A stretch of DNA of 64,000 nt, taken from the NCBI GenBank assembly GCA_047967505.1, contig CM106539.1; one strand, written 5' to 3'. Under the pieces are notes generated by a model. The model made no database searches. It saw nothing but the letters and a program-made list of their open reading frames with translations, and was not told the origin of the DNA. The translations under genes were made by a program, and so were the position numbers. The stretch is from Dipteris shenzhenensis. Its lineage: Eukaryota > Polypodiophyta > Polypodiopsida > Gleicheniales. Below are positions 57,752 to 64,000 of the stretch, piece by piece. Each line of letters begins with the position of its first letter. Positions within the stretch are counted from its first letter, which is position 1.

Positions 57752-58320
57752 ATGTTCTTGCCAAAGTGGAGACTCGACCTTAGTATGATTATGATTACAG
57801 AAGTTGTCCATGCATGTGATGTTGCTGGCATTAGTAGGCAAGGGTACTTAGCTATATATAATGTCTTTCTAAATGCACTTCGAGGTCAAGGTGTAAAGAA
57901 TCCTTTATTGTCGAGACTAGCACATGTTAGAAATGCAAGGAAAGAAACAAATTCTATTGGGTGGATTTACACACATTTCAAAAAGCATGATGCTAGAAGG
58001 CACAAAGAAGACAAAAGTCCAATAGAGGAAAGGTGGACAGCCTACCAAAGGGGCAAAGCAAGGACCAAGCACTTTTGAGTATACAAAACATAACAATGTT
58101 TTTATGGATGTACGCAAGGTCCAAGCTACATTGTTAGAGTTTTACAACATGAAAGCATGGGGTAGGTGACATTTGTATTGTTTATTTGAGCTGTAATTTC
58201 TTAAAGGTCTTTTCTACATATTAATTTTCAGATTGTGAAGGAAATTTAGAATTTGTTTATCAAGTTGGATGAGTGTGAGGTTGTGAAAGGCCACAAGTTA
58301 GAGATGGGGGGTAGCATTAA
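57752..58320 (+). pseudogene. Unrecognised coding relic
   Basis: A 108-residue frame (57752-58078) is strongly polar and basic: 'EVVHACDVAGISRQGYLAIY', 'LSRLAHVRNARKETNSIGW' and 'FKKHDARRHKEDKSPIEERW'. After a one-base shift the reading continues as 'STFEYTKHNNVFMDVRKVQA' and 'TLLEFYNMKAWG' to 58160, then a GTAGGT donor-like site. An acceptor-like TTTTCAG at 58230 precedes 'IVKEI' (then a stop) and 'NLFIKLDECEVVKGHKLEMG'. The continuity across the frameshift suggests a once-functional protein. I do not recognise the family. It could be from a host gene or a transposon-encoded protein. Confidence 0.45.
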
Positions 58321-59321
58321 TTTGATTTCAACTCTTCATCTTGATACTTGAAGCTTGGATATGTGGCTTCCCTTTTAAAAAATAATAATAAACATAAAGG
58401 TCTTTAGGCTACTTTCCTTGAGCTTAGTGATTTATTACCTTAATTGTGCCTTATTGCAAAACTTGTGCATTTAATGGCATTTTTTTCTATAGCCTTAGAT
58501 GTTTTGAATTTACTAAAGGTTCAAGACTAAGTCATGCCTTAGCATGGTCATTTTTAACTTTAATTGAAGTATTGATGCCTTACTAGTACATCGACACATT
58601 CAATGGCATTTTTCTACACACCCATAACAAAGCCTTAGATGTTTTGCTTTGATAAATCTTCAAAAACCAAATTCCGTCAATTCCTTGCTATTGGGTTTCC
58701 TATTTTAATCATCATTTTGTTGTGAGATTTTGGTCATTGATAATTTTGAGATATAGTAAAATTTTCTTTATTTTGTGGTTGGATTATTTTCAACGTTTGT
58801 TCTTTTTGCTTACCCCTAAAATTACCCTTAATTTTGTTGTTGCAATTTCATTGAAAGATGTTCCCATTGGTATTTTGCTTTTATCTATTTGTGGTTGCAA
58901 ACTATGCATCTGTTCAAGACTTGAATACTTTAAAAGTTTGAAGGATAGCTTCTCTTATACATCTTCTCATTAAAAAATCATCATTAATAGCTATGTAATT
59001 GCATAGTTTTGAGAACTTCCCTTAGTGTTCTTCTATTGTGATAGCTGTATATTTGTTTCAAGTGTAAGAAGATGTTTTTCCCCCTCTTGAATTCCCATGG
59101 ATATGATGTGGCTTATTGATTGGGACTCTTGACATGGCAAACTTGGTGGCTGACATGGCTCATTACTGTGCTTCATATGTCAAGGATGACATGGTAATGT
59201 GTAAGTGGTGCTGAAATGGCATGCTGATGTGATCAATGACATGGTAGTTCAGATTGGCCCACATTGCATAGTCAATTGTTCATAGGGCACCAGTCCTTGC
59301 ATCCAGGGTGGTGGTTGTCAA
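58321..59321. other. AT-rich, no gene seen
   Basis: No motif or repeat recognised before the pyrimidine-rich start of the LINE. Confidence 0.4.
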
Positions 59322-60075
59322 GTGCTACTCCTCCCCGCTCCTCCTGCTCCCCTCCTCACTACTGTCCCCACTCCCTACTGTTGCTGCTCCCCCGCTCCCT
59401 GCTCCTCCTCTTGCTCCTTCCCTCGCTGCCCCCTTTCTTCCCTCCTGTTGCTGCTCCATACCCCGCTCCCTGCTGCCTCTCTCCCCGCTCCCTACTGCTT
59501 GCCCCCTCCCTTCCCTCCTCGCTACCTGCCCTCTCCCCCGCACTCCCCCTTCCCCCGCACTGTAGCCTCCCCCCCTGCGCTGCAGCCTCCTCCCCCCCTT
59601 CCCCGCCCATTGCTGTCCCCGCTCCCTGTTGCTTGCCCCCTCCCTTCCCTCCTAACTACTTGCCCTCTCCCTTGCACTGCCCCTTCCCCCGTGCTGCAAC
59701 CTCCCCCCCTGCGCTGCAGCCTCCTCCCCCCCTTCCCCACCTGCTACTGCCCTGCGTTGTAGCCTACTGCTCCCCCCCGCACCCGCTGCTGCTTTCCCCT
59801 CGCTGCAGCCTGCTGCTCCCCCCCGCTCCTGCTGCTGCTTTCACCCCACAGCAGCCTCTCCTCCACTCTCCTTCCCCTCTCCTCTACTCTTCTCCCCCTC
59901 TCCTCCACTCCTCCTCTCCCCTATCTTCCCCTCCTCTTCCCTCCTCCCTTCTTCATCACCCTTTCCTTCTTCTAGGTTACCCCTATTCTCCTATAGGGGT
60001 CTCCTCGGGTTCAGAAAAGCGGACGGAGTTTCTATTTTTTGTGTTTGAATCGGCCAACACACCTCGATTGACGAA

Positions 60076-61452
60076 TGGGTTCCCATTCAATCAATCCGTC
60101 TCCGCTCACATCGACCGCGAGAACTGTCACTTTTTCAAAAGACGAGCTACAGCAGTTGTAAAAGGATTTCGAACATGAGTGTTCCACGACTCTCTTCGCA
60201 TGCATTCATGGCTCACACCCTTCCAGGTTACAAGCTAGAGATTGAATGCTATCGGCGCTCCCTCAGGACCTCGCCCCCCACCTCAAGGATGTTTGTTTAT
60301 TGGGACGGGGTTTCTTTCAAGTGTGCCTAGATTCCTTGGATGTCACAAGAGACCTGCTACAGGCTAGGTTTCTACTTCTAGGCTATAGGAGGATCTTCTT
60401 GTTTCCTTTCCAACTAGGATTTGACCCAGTTGAAGAGGACAAGCAGGGAGTTTCTGTTTTCATCAGGTTCCCTAGTCTTCCCTCAGTTTATCACCGGCTT
60501 CTTTCAGTTATTGGTGAGAGGTTTGGTGTGGTGGCAGAGATCCCCCCTCTCCCTGGCGAGCCCTCTTCGGCTGCTGAGGCAGTCAGGATGGACGGGGTTC
60601 CCAGGGTTAGGGTCATTGTCCAGGACCCCAATATTTCAGATGACCACATCATGCTACAACAACCCGATGGGTCTTTCTTCCGCCAGAGATTTGAGGTTGC
60701 AGGTCAGCAGGACCAGTGCAGGATTTGCAGATCCTCGGGGCACTTCACCAGAGATTGCCCAAAGAAGAAAAAGAGGCCCACAAAGCAACCAGCTCGTACT
60801 AGTTTACGAGACAGAGAGCTGGAGCAGGACATACCGCTCCACAGACACAGCCTAGAACACGGGCTCCCCCCTCTCCTAGGGCTACTCGAGTCCCTTCAGC
60901 ACCCCGCGCCACCTCTGGCCCATGGTGGGTTCCGATCGCGGCTAGGCCCTCTACTCTAGTTCACTCCTCCACCTCTTCGGAGGCTACCCCCTTGGAGCCT
61001 CAGGAGGAGACTACTGTTCAGGAGCCTTGTTTGACTCCACCCTTGGACAGGCTGTACCTTCCTCAGCACCGTAGGTTGTTGGTACCTCGTCTGCAGCACT
61101 TTTTGATCAGGATCCAGTATAGGTGCCTCCCTCTTTGGACGGAGGGAAAGGGGTTCTACATTCTCTTCCTGCTTTGGTAGGAATCCTTCGTACCCCCTCT
61201 CCAGGATTGGCTCAGCGGAACTCTTTTTCTGCTTTGGAGGACCTCGCTAGCCTCCCAGATGATGACTTTCTACCCTCTACTTTTGGAGAGCCAGTTATCG
61301 GCTTCCCAGTTGAGAGATCCTTCTCTCTCTCACTTGTGGACTTTCCTCCCCTTGGACCTCGTGTGTATGGCAGGAGGTCTACTCCGATAGAGGCTTCTGT
61401 TTCCGCCATCAGGTCGGGTAAGGTATTCCAACCCACTTCCTCCCACCGATGA
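60076..61452 (+). pseudogene. LINE ORF1, frameshifted
   Basis: Begins MGSHSINPSPLTSTARTVTF near 60076, with FSKDELQQL then a stop and a further stop before MLSALPQDLAPHLKDV (60246). The RNA-binding domain ('LFPFQLGFDPVEEDKQGVSV', 'YHRLLSVIGERFGVVAEI', 'VPRVRVIVQDPNISDDHIML') and zinc knuckle CRICRSSGHFTRDC are intact to 60959. The Ser/Pro tail is frameshifted, and the last part (61123-61452) ends ...QPTSSHR at a TGA that overlaps the ORF2 ATG. Confidence 0.85.
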
Positions 61453-64000
61453 GGATAGCCAGTTGGAATATACAGGGATTGGGCGGCATCCCTCATCGCC
61501 GTCGCAGACAGCTGATCAGGAATCAGCTCCATCCAGGTGTTTCAGGTGGTTCCCTAGACATTCTTTTTCTTCAGGAACACAAACTGGATATCAGAGATTG
61601 CTCCAAGTCAGGTAAGCTGCTCTCAGGTCGGACTTTTTGGCTTCCTGCCTTGGGAACCAGAGGAGGTACATGCATTTCAGTTTCAGACTCTGTTCTCCCT
61701 CTGGTCATTGGACACGGTACCATAACCCCCTCCAGGGCCCAGTGAGTTTTACTTCTGATTGACGGATGTAAGGTTGGTTTCCTCAACCTTTATGCTCCGA
61801 ACAACAGAGGGGACCGTGTTTTGTTTTGGAAAGAGTTGCTCTCGTGGGTTGACTTTGCGGATTCATGGATTATTGGAGGTGACTTCAACATGGTTGAGGC
61901 ACCTTCGGATAAGAAAGGGGGTAGAGAAGGTGGTATCCACTCCCTTGAGAGAGCAGCCTGGGATGCCTTCTTGTTCAGGTTCAGTGGCAGAGATGTTTGG
62001 TCAGATGATGCATTTCTTGTTCAGTCTCAGTCACTTTTGTTTTCATGGTCGAACCATAGGGTGCAGATGCCTATCCATGCTCGGATTGACAGATTCTATG
62101 TGGGTGACTGGGCTCTTGATAGAGGGGGGACAGTTTGCATTGCACCCGGTGTTTCCACTTCAGACCATTTTTCGGTAATTTTGTCCATTTCAGAGCCTCA
62201 TCTGAGAGGATGGTCTCACAGTATCAGGATCCCAGACGCCTTATACAGACTCTCACAGAGGCAGTGTTGGAGATCTAGGTTTCCCATATGTAGGGGGGCG
62301 TGGCCAGTCCTTCACATGTGGCCACATCACTTGACAGTATCAGCGAATTCTATCACTCAATTGCTAGTGCTCGGCGTGGTGAGGTACTCAGGCGAGAGAT
62401 CGGTATCCACTGGCAGTTGGCAGCCCTTCAAAGGGAAGAGCAGAAACAACCTTCAGATGCTTGGATACAGGAGCACCTTGCTGTGGTAAGGGCTCACTTG
62501 CAGACCTTGCTTGATCAGAGAGCAGAGTATGCCTTCCATGCACGGGAGTCCTTTTGGATACAGATGGGAGGGAGACTCAATAAACACTTTTTCTCTACAC
62601 TTGGCCGCAGACATAGTAGAGAGAGTGTCAGGCAGCTTATTGACTCTGACGGCGTTTTGTAATCCCATCCGGAGACCATCATGCACTTAGCGACAGATTT
62701 TTATACCTCCCTTCTTTCTGCAGATCCGAACTCACAGGCCAGAGAGGTGGCTAGAGATGAAGTTTGGCAGAGTTTACCTGTGTTGGTCACCCCAGAGATG
62801 TTATGCTCACTTGATGCATGCTTTACCAACACAGAGTTCAAGACTGCTCTTTCTGCCCTTCATAAGGGCAAGTGCCCTGGTTTCGATGGTCTTACTTCCT
62901 CTTTTTTTATAGCCTTTTGGGATATGATAGGTTATCATATTACTTCAGCCCTGCAGGGCATTTGGGACTCGGGCGCGAGATGCCTGACTCACTGACTGAG
63001 GGACTCATTCACCTTATCCCGAAAGGTGGCAACATGAATTTTGTATCCCATTGGAGACCCACTTTTGGGCACTCTTTACAAAATCCTTGCCAAGGCGATC
63101 AGCATCCGACTTCAGCCCTTTCTTCCAGATCTCATCCATGATACTCAGATAGGCTTTGTGCATGGCAGGAGCATTTTTTATAATATCTTTTCCTTTTGGG
63201 AAGCCACAGAGTGGGCTATGCAGAGTGGACAGAGGCTAGCAATTTTACTCTTGGACTTCGAGAAAGCCTATGACATAGTAGATTGGGGTTTTCTTGAGGG
63301 CACTCTTCTATGGTTTGGATTTTCAGATGCTTGGATCAGAGGGGTGGCCTCCCTTTATAGATCAACTCACAGCCAGGTTTTGATTGGAGGGGTAAGGGAT
63401 GACAGGTTTTAGATTTCCAGATTAGTTCGTCAGGGATGCCCTTTAGGCCCCTTCCTCTTTCTTTTTGTGGCAGAAGCTATGAGTATCTTCCTTAGATCTC
63501 AGGCTGAGCTTTTTGGGCTGAGACTGCCCTTGAGACAAGAGCAGGAGCTTTTTGACTGTGAGTTGGCTGATGACACTGCTATTTTTATTCAGGCCTCCTT
63601 GCAATCACTTGATTCTTTCCGGATAGCCTTGGATATCTTTTGCTCAGCTGCAGGGGCACACATTAACTGGCATAAATCCTTTGGCTTTTGGATCAGTGAT
63701 GAGGACACTCCAGGCTAGGTAGTTGACATTCGTTTTTCTTGGATTCAGAGGGGTGTTCCTATCAGGTATTTGGGATGCCAGGTAGGATTGGACATCTCTC
63801 CAACACAGCATTTTGCCCTAGTACTAGAAAGTATAAGGAAAAAGCTCCTTTTCTGGAGCTCTGCCAAACTCGACCTTGCATCTAGAGTTGTGGTAGTGAA
63901 CCAGGTTCTCTTGGCCACCTCCTGGTTTATGTGTTCTTGCTGGTGCCAGTCTAGGGATTGCATCACTTAGCTCATCAAACCAATCAGAAATTTTTTATGG
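61449..64000 (+). pseudogene. LINE ORF2, partial
   Basis: Starts MRIASWNIQGLGGIPHRRRR at 61449. Endonuclease: 'DILFLQEHKLD', 'WIIGGDFNMVEAPSDKKGG', 'GVSTSDHFSVIL'. RT: 'KCPGFDGLTSSFFIAFWDMI', 'LTEGLIHLIPKGG', 'LLLDFEKAYDIVDW', then a TAG at about 63410, 'RLVRQGCPLGPFLF' and 'CELADDTAIF' with the L-A-D-D Asp pair. It thus keeps Ala where the copy at 20-26 kb has Val. Several frameshifts (for example near 61740, 62250, 62660 and 63000). The C-terminal zinc domain lies beyond 64000. Confidence 0.9.

Larger units (their letters stand above)
59322..64000 (+). mobile_element. L1-type LINE, second copy, cut by window end
   Basis: Same family as 19961-26616. The C/T-rich leader begins around 59322 (GCTACTCCTCCCCGCTCC, compare the first copy's GCTGCTCCTCCCCGCTCC). 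ORF1 follows at about 60076-61452 and ORF2 from 61449 to beyond the window. The 5' boundary and target duplication cannot be fixed because the 3' end is outside. Stops and frameshifts are present in both ORFs. Confidence 0.85.

Noticed and set aside
59264-60178. Long Pro/Leu/Ser-rich frame
   Set aside because: Translation of the pyrimidine-rich LINE 5' UTR; the same happens at 25883-26552 in the other copy.

Overview
The window looks like nuclear DNA of a land plant with a large, repeat-rich genome. The evidence is GT-AG introns, a plant-specific HD2-type histone deacetylase-like gene, Ty1/copia and Ty3/gypsy elements primed by initiator-Met tRNA, plant-type LINEs with a CCHC ORF1, and a hAT-like miniature transposon. 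I infer a fern, lycophyte or gymnosperm rather than a compact angiosperm genome, but no sequence here settles the species. I found no rRNA, tRNA, CRISPR or bacterial-type gene.

The one convincing host gene is on the + strand. Seven exons can be placed at 18584-18783, 19033-19113, 19278-19359, 19456-19509, 19618-19736, 19821-19888 and, about 19.7 kb further on, 39547-39601. Phases agree at every junction. They encode an Asp/Glu tract, Lys/Arg-rich nuclear-type segments and a terminal C2H2 finger, which is the layout of the C-terminal two thirds of plant HD2/HDT proteins. The last intron (19889-39546) splits the finger between its Cys pair and its His pair. It holds a LINE with a 12-bp target duplication, a hAT-like MITE with an 8-bp duplication, a decayed gypsy element, and a second-family LINE interrupted by a copia element. 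N-terminal exons should lie upstream, beyond a complete copia element at 12635-18401, but I could not identify them.

Layout. 1-2183: LINE ORF1-like remnant, a 225-bp tandem duplication and a (GA)n tract. 2184-7799: gypsy element (- strand) inserted in (GA)n, lacking its RT core, with one LTR carrying a captured copia gag-pol piece. 7839-9042: LINE 3' part between two GA microsatellites. 10341-10579: array of ten 17-nt mini-hairpins with covarying stems. 12635-18401: copia element with TSD GATAA. 18496-39601: host gene and its giant intron. 39602-47300: mostly non-coding, with a LINE tail at 43048-43870. 47340-55085: fragments of LINE, copia and gypsy on both strands. 55086-59300: AT-rich, with one unrecognised coding relic at 57752-58320. 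59322-64000: second copy of the LINE seen at 20-26 kb, + strand, running off the window.

The strongest leads are the covarying mini-hairpin array, the LINE family whose copies abut (GA)n tracts, the giant intron splitting a zinc finger, the chimeric LTR, and the GTAC-rich leaders shared by the two copia elements.
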